In this document: piece after piece, positions 6,877-12,382 of the stretch
How the letters are laid out: every line of letters starts with the position of its first letter
How positions within the stretch are numbered: position 1 is the first letter of the stretch
Source of the DNA: Streptomyces sp. NRRL S-118
GTDB taxonomy: Bacteria > Actinomycetota > Actinomycetes > Streptomycetales > Streptomycetaceae
Length of the DNA stretch: 12,382 nt
NCBI RefSeq assembly: GCF_000716335.1
Contig: NZ_KL591004.1
Location: forward strand, 1 to 12,382
Reading direction: 5' to 3'
Translations under genes and position numbers: made by a program
The notes under the pieces: generated by a model
Database searches by the model: none
Told to the model about the DNA's origin: nothing
What the model saw: the letters and a program-made list of their open reading frames with translations, nothing else

Positions 6877-7650
6877 GTGTCTGAGATCCGAGAATCCGCC
6901 GCGTCCCACCGGCCCAAGGGTGCGCCCCGCTTCCCCGAGGGCCCCGCGCCCGACCCCGCCGGGTCGCACTTCGAGCGGCGGATCCGCAGCTTCCAGCCCC
7001 GGCGCAGCCGCGTCACCCCCGGACAGGCCGACGCCCTGCGGCGGCTGTGGGGCAGCTGGGGGCTGGACATCGACGGGCAGCGCGTCCTCGACACCGACGA
7101 GATGTTCGGCGGGCTGCCGGTCGTGCTGGAGATCGGTTTCGGGATGGGCGAGGCCACCGCGCAGATGGCCGCCGACGACCCGGCGACCGGCATCCTCGCG
7201 GTCGACGTGCACACGCCCGGCCAGGGCAATCTCTTGGCGCTGGCGGACAAGGCCGGCCTGACGAACGTGCGGGTGGCCAACGGTGACGCGATCATCCTGC
7301 TGCGCGAGATGCTGGCGCCCGACGCCCTCGACGGCGTGCGCGTCTACTTCCCGGACCCCTGGCCCAAGAAGCGGCACCACAAGCGACGGCTGATCCAGCC
7401 CGAGTTCCTGACTCTGGTCGCGTCCCGCATGAAGCCCGGGGCCGTCCTGCACTGCGCCACCGACTGGGAGCCGTACGCCGAGCAGATGCTGGACGTGCTG
7501 AGCGCCCACCCGGACTTCGAGAACACGCAGCCCGACGGCGGATACGCGCCACGGCCCGCGTTCCGGCCGCTGACCCGTTTCGAGGGCCAGGGCCTGGACA
7601 AGGGGCACGTGGTGCACGACCTGCTCTTCCGGCGCCTGCCCCGAGCGTGA
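6877..7650 (+). CDS. trmB: tRNA (guanine-N7)-methyltransferase
   Basis: The 257-residue TrmB homolog methylates guanosine 46 in the variable loop of tRNAs using S-adenosylmethionine, in the cytoplasm. The SAM-binding motif EIGFGMGEAT is at 85-94. An acidic strand end AVDVH follows at 108-112, then NGDA (135-138). The family signature FPDPWPKKRHHKRR is at 158-171, and ATDWEPYAEQM and the C-terminal TRFE (233-236) complete the fold. A basic, disordered N-terminal extension of about 30 residues is common in actinobacteria. Start is GTG, directly behind a -10 element and without a ribosome binding site, so a leaderless mRNA is likely. It ends 44 bp before the next GTG start. Confidence 0.95.
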   Translation: MSEIRESAASHRPKGAPRFPEGPAPDPAGSHFERRIRSFQPRRSRVTPGQADALRRLWGSWGLDIDGQRVLDTDEMFGGLPVVLEIGFGMGEATAQMAADDPATGILAVDVHTPGQGNLLALADKAGLTNVRVANGDAIILLREMLAPDALDGVRVYFPDPWPKKRHHKRRLIQPEFLTLVASRMKPGAVLHCATDWEPYAEQMLDVLSAHPDFENTQPDGGYAPRPAFRPLTRFEGQGLDKGHVVHDLLFRRLPRA

Positions 7651-7665
7651 CCATCCCGTCGCGTG

Positions 7666-7688
7666 CTGTCAGTGGTCCTCGTTAGTGT
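7666..7688 (+). promoter_or_regulatory. RecA-NDp-type damage promoter of the prsW-like gene
   Basis: CTGTCAGTG (7666-7674), exactly 8 bp, then TAGTGT (7683-7688) fits the RecA-NDp consensus TTGTCRGTG N8 TANNNT at all but the first base. The GTG start codon at 7695 lies 7 bases past the end of the -10, where transcription should begin, so the message is probably leaderless. In mycobacteria this motif is used by PafBC for LexA-independent DNA-damage induction; its use here is inference from the motif. Confidence 0.6.
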
Positions 7689-7694
7689 CGTTGT

Positions 7695-9014
7695 GTGACC
7701 CACTCGTTCCCGCGCCCCGCACCGCACCCGCCCGTCCCGGCGTACCGCAGCGACCCGGCGTTCGATGCCGTGCCGGAGCGCGCCCGGCACCGCTACCGGC
7801 CCCGGCGGCTGTGGCGCAGCCGGGTGGTGCGGCTGGGCACGGTGTTCACCCTGCTCGCACTGTGCGGGCTGGTGATCCTCGCGCTGGTGCGGGAGCAGAC
7901 CGGCACCGAGGGGTTCCTCGTGGGCCTCGGGCTCGCCATGCTGCCCGTACCGCTGCTGCTGGGGGCGTTCCGCTGGCTGGACCGGGTGGATCCGGGCCCG
8001 TGGCGGAACCTGATCTTCGCCTTCTCCTGGGGTGCCTGCGCCGCCGCGCTCGTCGCGATCATCGCGAACACCTTCGCGCACCGCTGGATAGCCACCGCCA
8101 CCGCCGACCCCTCGGCTGCGGACACGCTCGGGGCGACCGTCATAGCGCCGGTCGTCGAGGAGAGCGCCAAGGCCGCGGGCGTGCTGTTGCTCTTCCTCTT
8201 CCGCCGGCGGGACTTCGGCGGGATCGTCGACGGCGTGGTCATCGCCGGCTTCACCGCGACCGGCTTCGCCTTCACCGAGAACATCCTGTACCTGGGCAAC
8301 GCCTTCGGTGAGGACCAGCAGATCGGGACGTCGGGCTTCGCGTCCGTCACCGCGGCGACCTTCTTCGTACGGATCGTGATGTCGCCGTTCGCGCATCCCC
8401 TGTTCACCGTGCTGACGGGAATCGGGTGCGGCATCGCGGCCCTCACCGCGCGCCGCAAGCGTGTCCGCCGCGCCGCTCTGCCGCTGCTCGGGCTGGTGCT
8501 GGCGATGGGCGTGCACGCACTGTGGAACGGCTCGGCGGCCCTGGGCCCGTGGGGGTTCTACGCCGTGTACGGGATGTTCATGGTGCCCGCGTTCGGGCTG
8601 CTCACCTGGCTGGCGATCTGGACGCGGCAGCGGGAGCTGCGCACCGTATCCGGCGAGCTGCCCGCGTACGCGGCGGCGGGCTGGCTCTCACCCGCCGAGC
8701 CGCTCGCCCTGTCCTCCATGCGGGCGCGCGGCCTGGCCCGGTCGTACGCGGCACGCTCCTTCGGCCCGACGGCGGCGCGCGCGGTGGGCGAGTACGAGTC
8801 GTTCGCGACGTCGCTGGCGTTCCTGCGCCACCGGGCCCGCCGGGGAGCGGCGGACCCGGACTTCGTCGCCCGTGAGCAGGAACTGCTGTTCCACCTGTGG
8901 CAGCGCAAGGAGGTGGCCGGTCCGGCCCTCACGTACGCGGCGCGGGCGACGGGCCGGGTGTGGACGCCGCCTCCCCACCGGGACTACGCCGGCTACAACC
9001 CGTACCGGTCATGA
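7695..9014 (+). CDS. PrsW-family intramembrane metalloprotease
   Basis: The 439-residue polytopic membrane protein carries the conserved PrsW motifs. These are EE at 155-156 (APVVEESAK), FTENILYLG (193-201), HPLF (234-237) and HALWNG (274-279). The glutamates and histidines are the presumed metal and catalytic residues. About eight hydrophobic segments lie between residues 45 and 310, preceded by a Pro/Arg-rich cytoplasmic tail. A soluble C-terminal extension of about 125 residues ends YAGYNPYRS. In Bacillus, PrsW cleaves the anti-sigma factor RsiW; the target here is unknown and no sigma/anti-sigma pair lies nearby. The gene starts with GTG right behind a damage-type promoter and has no Shine-Dalgarno. 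It is convergent with the aldo/keto reductase, and a 28-bp-period repeat lies between them. Confidence 0.9.
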   Translation: MTHSFPRPAPHPPVPAYRSDPAFDAVPERARHRYRPRRLWRSRVVRLGTVFTLLALCGLVILALVREQTGTEGFLVGLGLAMLPVPLLLGAFRWLDRVDPGPWRNLIFAFSWGACAAALVAIIANTFAHRWIATATADPSAADTLGATVIAPVVEESAKAAGVLLLFLFRRRDFGGIVDGVVIAGFTATGFAFTENILYLGNAFGEDQQIGTSGFASVTAATFFVRIVMSPFAHPLFTVLTGIGCGIAALTARRKRVRRAALPLLGLVLAMGVHALWNGSAALGPWGFYAVYGMFMVPAFGLLTWLAIWTRQRELRTVSGELPAYAAAGWLSPAEPLALSSMRARGLARSYAARSFGPTAARAVGEYESFATSLAFLRHRARRGAADPDFVAREQELLFHLWQRKEVAGPALTYAARATGRVWTPPPHRDYAGYNPYRS

Positions 9015-9050
9015 CCCCGCGGGGCCCGCACGGTTCGTCACCGCCGCGGC

Positions 9051-9205
9051 CGTACCGGTCCCGGTATCACCCACAGCCCGTACTGGCCCCGACATCGCCC
9101 ACCGCCCGTACCGGTCCCGACATCGCCCACAGCCGTACCGGCCCCGGAGACGACCACGGCGCCTACCGGTCCCGAGACGGTCCACGGCGCGCCTACCGGT
9201 CCTGG
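9051..9205. repeat. Tandem repeat of about 28 bp, six units, between convergent genes
   Basis: Units beginning close to CGTACCGGTCCCG start at 9051, 9079, 9107, 9134, 9162 and 9192, so spacing is 28, 28, 27, 28 and 30 bp. The best-conserved part is TACCGGTCCCG, which contains the palindrome ACCGGT; the unit tail reads roughly ACATCGCCCACAGC. An isolated copy of the head also forms the last codons of the prsW-like gene (9001-9010). The stop codon of the aldo/keto reductase lies in the last unit. The copies have diverged, so the array is not brand new. Confidence 0.75.
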
Positions 9206-10173
9206 GGACCGCCGGCGGCCGGCTCCTCCGTGGCGGAGGCCTCGGTGAGCGCCGCCAGCTCGTCCTGCGTCAGCTCCAGGCCGGCGGCCGCGAGCAGCGG
9301 GGGCAGTTGCTCGACGGTGCGCGCGGAGGCGAGCGGCGCGGCGACGGTCGGCCGGGCGAGCAGCCACGCCAGGGCCACGGTCGCGACCTCGACGCCGCGC
9401 CCCTCGGCGACGGCGTCCAGCGCGGCGAGGACCGCACGGCCCCGCGCGGTCTCCAGGTGCTTGCCCGCACCCGCCGCCCGCGCGCTGTCGACGTCCGTGC
9501 CCGGACGGTACTTGCCGGTGAGGAACCCGGAGGCGAGCGCCCAGTAGGGCACGGCGGACAGCCCCGCCCGCTCGGCGGTGTCCCGCAGCGGTCCCTCGTA
9601 GGTGTCACGGGAGACGAGGCTGTAGTGCGGCTGGAGCGCGACGTACGAGGCGAGGCCCTCGCGGGCGGAGAAGTCCAGTGCCTCCTGGAGCCGTCCGGCG
9701 GAGATGTTGGACGCGGCGATCGCACGGACCTTGCCGTCCCGGACGAGCCGGTCCAGCGCGGGGACGAACTCCTCGACGGGCACGCTCGGGTCGTCGTAGT
9801 GCGTGTAGTACAGGTCGATGTAGTCGGTGCGCAGCCGGCGCAGGGACTCCTCGGCCGCCGCCTTGATGTTCGACGGGGCGAGACCCTTGTACCGCGGGTG
9901 GGAGCCGACCTTGGTGGCGATGAGGACGTCGGACCGGTTCGCGCGGGCGGCCAGCCAGTCGCCGATCACGGTTTCGGACTCGCCGCCCTGGTGACCCGGG
10001 GCCCAGGACGAGTACGCGTCGGCGGTGTCGATGAAGTTGCCGCCGGCGGCCGTGTAGGCGTCGAGGACGGCGAAGGACTGCGCGGCGTCCGCGGTCCAGC
10101 CGAAGACGTTACCTCCGAGCCCGAGGGGGAAGACGTGGAGGTCGGAGGTGCCCAAGGTGCGAAGTGAGGTCAT
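9193..10173 (-). CDS. Aldo/keto reductase
   Basis: This 326-residue NADPH-dependent aldo/keto reductase has a TIM barrel. The start MTSLRTLGTSDLHVFPLGLG is typical. The catalytic tetrad is visible as D49 and Y54 (NFIDTADAYSSW), K88 (ATKVG) and H125 (YTHYDDP). Later landmarks are ASNISAGRLQEAL, YWALASGFLTGKY and ALAWLLARP. Length and motifs match the group often annotated as general stress- or YhdN/Tas-type oxidoreductases; the substrate cannot be told. The ATG at 10173 has only a distant GAGGGG (13 nt upstream), so translation initiation may be weak or leaderless. The C-terminal tail runs into the 28-bp repeat array. It lies downstream of the M23 gene on the same strand, but two hairpins separate them. 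Confidence 0.92.
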   Translation of the reverse strand: MTSLRTLGTSDLHVFPLGLGGNVFGWTADAAQSFAVLDAYTAAGGNFIDTADAYSSWAPGHQGGESETVIGDWLAARANRSDVLIATKVGSHPRYKGLAPSNIKAAAEESLRRLRTDYIDLYYTHYDDPSVPVEEFVPALDRLVRDGKVRAIAASNISAGRLQEALDFSAREGLASYVALQPHYSLVSRDTYEGPLRDTAERAGLSAVPYWALASGFLTGKYRPGTDVDSARAAGAGKHLETARGRAVLAALDAVAEGRGVEVATVALAWLLARPTVAAPLASARTVEQLPPLLAAAGLELTQDELAALTEASATEEPAAGGPQDR

Positions 10174-10207
10174 GCGTGGCTCAACGCCCCTCGAAGAGGC
10201 GGCTATT

Positions 10208-10240
10208 CCGGCCGTCGTGCGCCCGGGTGCGGACGGCCGG
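10208..10240. terminator. Hairpin upstream of the aldo/keto reductase
   Basis: Perfect 9-bp arms CCGGCCGTC (10208-10216) and GACGGCCGG (10232-10240) enclose a 15-nt loop that is itself partly self-complementary. It lies 35 bp before the reductase start on the minus strand. It could be a second terminator for the M23 gene or a structured leader of the reductase. Confidence 0.35.
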
Positions 10241-10260
10241 CGGCCCCGGAGCGGGAGCAG

Positions 10261-10303
10261 CCGGCAGCCCTGGCGTCGGGGGGTGCACCGCCAGGACTGC
10301 CGG
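10261..10303 (-). terminator. Long hairpin terminator downstream of the M23 peptidase gene
   Basis: Arms of 15 bp (10261-10275, CCGGCAGCCCTGGCG, and 10289-10303, CGCCAGGACTGCCGG) pair with a single C/A mismatch around a 13-nt loop. The hairpin sits about 110 bp after the M23 stop codon on the minus strand. No T-tract follows. It isolates the peptidase transcript from the aldo/keto reductase. Confidence 0.55.
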
Positions 10304-10414
10304 GGTCTTGCGGGACGTCCGGCTCCTCGGAGCCTCGGCCTCCGTGTGCCCGCACGGACGACCCCAGCGCAGATGATCCCCGCGCGGACGATGGCCGCGC
10401 GGACGCGGGCGGGA

Positions 10415-11524
10415 TCAGACGGTCAGGCCCTTGCCGCGCAGCCACGCCAGCGGGTCGATGCCTTCGCCGCTCGCCGTGTGCACTTCCAGGTGCAGGTGCG
10501 GACCGGTCACGTTGCCGGTGGCGCCGACGCGGCCGATCGTCTCGCCGGTGGCGACCTTCTGGCCGGCGCCGACCGTCATGGAGGAGAGGTGGCAGTACCA
10601 GACCTCGGTGCCGTCCTCGAGCTCCAGGACGATCCGGTAGCCGTACGAACCGGACCAGCCGGCCGACTTGACGGTGCCGCCGTGCACGGCCTTGGCCGGC
10701 GTGCCCGTCGGGGCCGCGAGGTCGAGGCCGGTGTGGTAGCCGGAGGACCACATCGAGCCGGCCTGGCCGTAGGTCGAGGTGATCGTGTACGAGGAGGTCG
10801 GCAGCGCGTAGCTCGCGGCGAGCTCGGCCAGCCGCTCGGCCTCCGCCTTGGCGGCGGCTTCGGCCTCGGCCTTCGCCTGCGCTTCGGCGGCCGCCTTCTC
10901 CGCTTCCTTCTCCGCGGCGGTCTGCTGGGCAGTGGCCGCGGCGGCGGCCTGCTCGGCGGCCGCCTTCTCGGCCGCGGCCTTCGCCGCGGCGTCGGCGGAC
11001 GCCTGCTGCTGCTCGGCCTGCTGGAGGATGCGGGCGCGCAGCGCCTCGCCCGCGTTCGCGCCGCTGTCGGCCTGGTCGCCGGTGCCGTCGTCGGCGGTGA
11101 GCGAGACGGCGGTGAGCGGCGCCGCGTTCACCGGAGCGTCGCCCGAGGTGTCGCCGTCGTCGTCGGACATCAGGGCGCCGATACCGGGCATGGACTCGGC
11201 GTCCGGCAGGCTGTCGGCGATCGCGCCCGGCAGGTCGGGCAGGGATATGGAGACCGGGGGCTTGTCCTGCGCGGTGGCCATGCCGCCCGCGCCGACCGCC
11301 GCGATGACGCCCACGCCGAGGACGGTGGAGCTGCGGGCCAGCCCGCCGCGCTGCTTCACGACCCGGTGGCGGCCCCGGACCGGACGGACGGTGTCCTCGG
11401 TCGGGTTCCACTCCTCCCACGCACCGTCCGCGGGAGCACCGGAACCGAACGAAGCGGCGGCGTAGGGGGCCGAGGGGGCCGGGGGAGCCGACGGCGCTTC
11501 GGGGGCAGGCCTGTTGGACGCCAC
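10415..11524 (-). CDS. Secreted LytM/M23-family peptidase with Ala-rich coiled coil
   Basis: This 369-residue peptidoglycan hydrolase-like protein has four parts. There is a Pro-rich N-terminal tail (1-45) and a signal/anchor segment (about 64-86, STVLGVGVIAAVGAGGMATA). An Ala/Glu/Lys/Gln coiled coil follows (about 157-238). The C-terminal LytM domain (about 250-369) has its Zn ligands intact: H264 and D268 in HTGLD, H345 in GPHLHLE, with catalytic H312 in YCHLS. An active endopeptidase cutting peptide cross-bridges is therefore expected. The N-terminal tail before the hydrophobic segment is long for a signal peptide, so membrane anchoring is possible. The GTG start at 11524 is set by AGGAG (11534-11538) 9 nt upstream. 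A c-di-AMP riboswitch in the leader indicates control by wall or osmotic state. Confidence 0.93.
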   Translation of the reverse strand: MASNRPAPEAPSAPPAPSAPYAAASFGSGAPADGAWEEWNPTEDTVRPVRGRHRVVKQRGGLARSSTVLGVGVIAAVGAGGMATAQDKPPVSISLPDLPGAIADSLPDAESMPGIGALMSDDDGDTSGDAPVNAAPLTAVSLTADDGTGDQADSGANAGEALRARILQQAEQQQASADAAAKAAAEKAAAEQAAAAATAQQTAAEKEAEKAAAEAQAKAEAEAAAKAEAERLAELAASYALPTSSYTITSTYGQAGSMWSSGYHTGLDLAAPTGTPAKAVHGGTVKSAGWSGSYGYRIVLELEDGTEVWYCHLSSMTVGAGQKVATGETIGRVGATGNVTGPHLHLEVHTASGEGIDPLAWLRGKGLTV

Positions 11525-11544
11525 GGGGGCGCACTCCTTTCCTT

Positions 11545-11675
11545 CCTTCTCGCCTACCGGGTTAGCTGACGGGTTCGGAGCAGGAAGGTCTCCTACGGAC
11601 CGGTGATCCGGCCCGATTCACCCCAAGTGGTGGTTCCCCGGTTCCCTTGCGGAATTCGGCGCGCGCGCACGGTGC
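11545..11675 (-). promoter_or_regulatory. ydaO-type cyclic di-AMP riboswitch
   Basis: Read on the minus strand, the M23 leader contains, in order, the conserved blocks of the ydaO class. These are GCCGAATTCCGC, GGGAACCGGGGAACC, TTGGGGTGAATCGGG, a variable stem (CCGGATCACCGG), TAGGAGACCTTCC, and TCCGAACCCGTCAGC followed by TAACCCGGTAGGCGAGAAGG. CGCC at the 5' end can pair with GGCG at the 3' end to close the aptamer. The Shine-Dalgarno AGGAG is just downstream, so ligand binding could act on transcription or translation. In this class c-di-AMP binding normally turns expression off, and in actinobacteria it typically controls cell-wall hydrolases, as here. The exact outer boundaries are estimated. 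Confidence 0.9.
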
Positions 11676-11718
11676 CGTCGCTCTTGCGTCGGCTGGGACG
11701 ACCGCGCTGCGTTATCGA

Positions 11719-11748
11719 ACGTTAATAGACGCGAGGGTGTGTTTCCAA
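11719..11748 (-). promoter_or_regulatory. Putative promoter of the riboswitch-M23 transcript
   Basis: On the minus strand TTGGAA (11748-11743) and TAACGT (11724-11719) are 18 bp apart, matching TTGNNN and TANNNT. Transcription would start near 11712, about 40 nt before the riboswitch core, a sensible position. The surrounding AT-rich patch supports it, but other registers are possible. Confidence 0.4.
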
Positions 11749-11772
11749 GCTGTTCCTACTGATCATTAACTC

Positions 11773-11786
11773 CGTCCGGCCGGACG
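11773..11786. promoter_or_regulatory. Perfect 14-bp palindrome upstream of the M23 promoter
   Basis: CGTCCGGCCGGACG is a perfect palindrome, 25 bp upstream of the proposed -35 of the riboswitch-M23 transcript. It could be an operator. Chance is not excluded in DNA this GC-rich. The rest of 11787-11897 is comparatively AT-rich and shows no gene. Confidence 0.25.
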
Positions 11787-11897
11787 TACCGCCCCACAAA
11801 CGGGCACATGCGGCAACTTGACTGCCCCTCAGCCCCCGCACGCCTCATCACACTTTCTGACTCTACGTCAAATGTTTTGCACAGCGGCATGCGCCGA

Positions 11898-12118
11898 TCA
11901 CGCTCGGTGTTCGGCGGCGTGCGTCGGCGGCCTGTTCACCGCCAGCACCAGGGCCGTCCGGGCGGTGAGGAAGGGCACGGCGATGACCGGTGCGGCGGCG
12001 AACAGCGGCACGGGGCGGTGAACGCGGGCGCGGTGGCCAGGTCGTACCCGATCCCGCCGACGATCATGAGGACGGGCACCGCCCTGAGGAAACGCCGCAC
12101 CCGCGCCCGCCGCGGAGT
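11898..12118 (-). pseudogene. Remnant of a membrane-anchored SpoIIE/PP2C-type phosphatase
   Basis: Read on the minus strand, one frame gives RRARVRRFLRAVPVLMIVGG, then IGYDLATAPAFTA, then breaks up. Shifting by one base near 12011-12016 continues as VPLFAAAPVIAVPFLTARTA, then LVLAV, and stops at 11898. Joined, these make the two-helix membrane start typical of Streptomyces PP2C/SpoIIE-family phosphatases (pattern: basic residues, helix, D...P.FTA.PLFAAAPV, helix). The rest of the membrane domain and the whole phosphatase domain are missing, since the M23 leader begins within 200 bp. A single-base deletion in the GCCCCG run would explain the frameshift. No proper start is evident; a GTG at 12100 is in frame. 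A sequencing error could explain the shift but not the truncation. Confidence 0.6.
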
Positions 12119-12325
12119 ACCCAGGTGGTGTCCGCCGTCGCGCCTCTCATGCCGGTGCCGCGGTTGTCGCCCACGGCTACGGACGGCAGGCGGGGCAGCA
12201 CACGCCGGCCGGAGCCGCGCCGCACCGCCGCACCGCCGTACGCCATCGGCCGACCGGGCGAGCGTCCGACCGGGCAAGCGGGGAAGCGGGCAAGGGCGAG
12301 CAGCGAGCGCTCCTCGGCCCCGGGA
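12119..12325. other. Degenerate GC-rich stretch, no supported gene
   Basis: Open frames here are Arg/Pro-rich shadows without ribosome binding sites. Short local repeats occur (for example CGACCGGGCGAGC / CGACCGGGCAAGC around 12250-12277). It may contain decayed sequence from upstream of the phosphatase remnant, but nothing specific is recognisable. Confidence 0.4.
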
Positions 12326-12366
12326 ACGGCGAAGACCCGGTGCACAAGGCACCGGGTCTTCGCCGT
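12326..12366 (-). terminator. Perfect 18-bp terminator hairpin of the tRNA transcript
   Basis: ACGGCGAAGACCCGGTGC (12326-12343) and its exact complement (12349-12366) enclose the 5-nt loop ACAAG. On the minus strand it begins 5 nt after the probable tRNA 3' end, the usual place for a tRNA terminator. It has no T-tract. Confidence 0.75.
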
Positions 12367-12371
12367 ATCAG

Positions 12372-12382
12372 TAGCGGGGACA
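12372..12382 (-). tRNA. 3' end of a tRNA, probably initiator tRNA-fMet (partial)
   Basis: On the minus strand the edge reads TGTCCCCGCTA followed by CTGAT. CCCCGCT plus discriminator A matches the acceptor 3' strand and end of actinobacterial initiator tRNA (5' strand CGCGGGG with an unpaired first position), and TGTC would be the end of the T stem. CCA is not fully encoded. Only 11 bases are visible, so this rests on resemblance plus the adjacent terminator. Confidence 0.4.

Noticed and set aside
9051..9205. CRISPR array
   Set aside because: The units are contiguous and diverged along their whole length, with no constant repeat alternating with unique spacers, and no cas genes.
11743..11757. 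A SigE-type promoter (GGAAC plus GTCTA) before the M23 gene
   Set aside because: The spacing between the GGAAC and GTC elements is 21 bp, not the expected 16-17.
11808..12374. Plus-strand ORF of 188 codons near the right edge
   Set aside because: Arg/Pro-rich and antisense to the phosphatase remnant and the terminator hairpin; no start signal.

Overview
The base composition (very high GC, strongly GC-biased third codon positions) and the gene set point to the chromosome of a Streptomyces or a close relative. Signs of this are an NsdA-type TPR regulator, a PrsW protein, an alanine-rich M23 peptidase behind a c-di-AMP riboswitch, several leaderless-looking GTG starts and a Streptomyces-like initiator tRNA end. 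The window looks like core chromosome, not a mobile island: no transposase, integrase, phage gene or CRISPR array was seen.

Layout, left to right. (1) 2-880 (+): 3' part of a membrane-anchored, proline-rich protein ending in an NPCBM carbohydrate-binding-like domain; its start lies outside the window. (2) 1178-3271 (-): a large asparagine-synthase-like protein resembling lasso-peptide (albusnodin-type) macrolactam cyclases, but with eroded ATP/Mg motifs and no visible precursor, protease or RRE partner. (3) 3272-3834: a long divergent intergenic region rich in perfect inverted repeats. (4) 3835-5265 (+): HTH-TPR regulator of the NsdA/sporulation-associated family. (5) 5432-6649 (+): L-2-hydroxyglutarate oxidase-like FAD enzyme. 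(6) 6877-7650 (+): tRNA (guanine-N7)-methyltransferase TrmB. (7) 7695-9014 (+): PrsW-family membrane protease. (8) 9193-10173 (-): aldo/keto reductase. (9) 10415-11524 (-): secreted LytM/M23 peptidase with a ydaO-type c-di-AMP riboswitch in its leader. (10) 11898-12118 (-): frameshifted and truncated remnant of a membrane-anchored SpoIIE/PP2C-type phosphatase. (11) A perfect 18-bp terminator hairpin and what looks like the last 11 bases of an initiator tRNA on the minus strand at the right edge.

How the parts fit. Genes 3835-9014 run in one direction but appear to be separate transcription units: there is a terminator-like hairpin after the regulator and promoter-like motifs before the oxidase, trmB and prsW. 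The motif before prsW fits the RecA-NDp-type DNA-damage promoter (TTGTCRGTG N8 TANNNT) with the GTG start at the predicted transcription start, and a weaker version precedes the oxidase. The M23 peptidase is probably tied to cell-wall or osmotic control through c-di-AMP.

The points most worth a second look are the degenerate cyclase beside the developmental regulator, the damage-type promoter before prsW, a 28-bp-period repeat between convergent genes, and the decayed phosphatase next to the tRNA.
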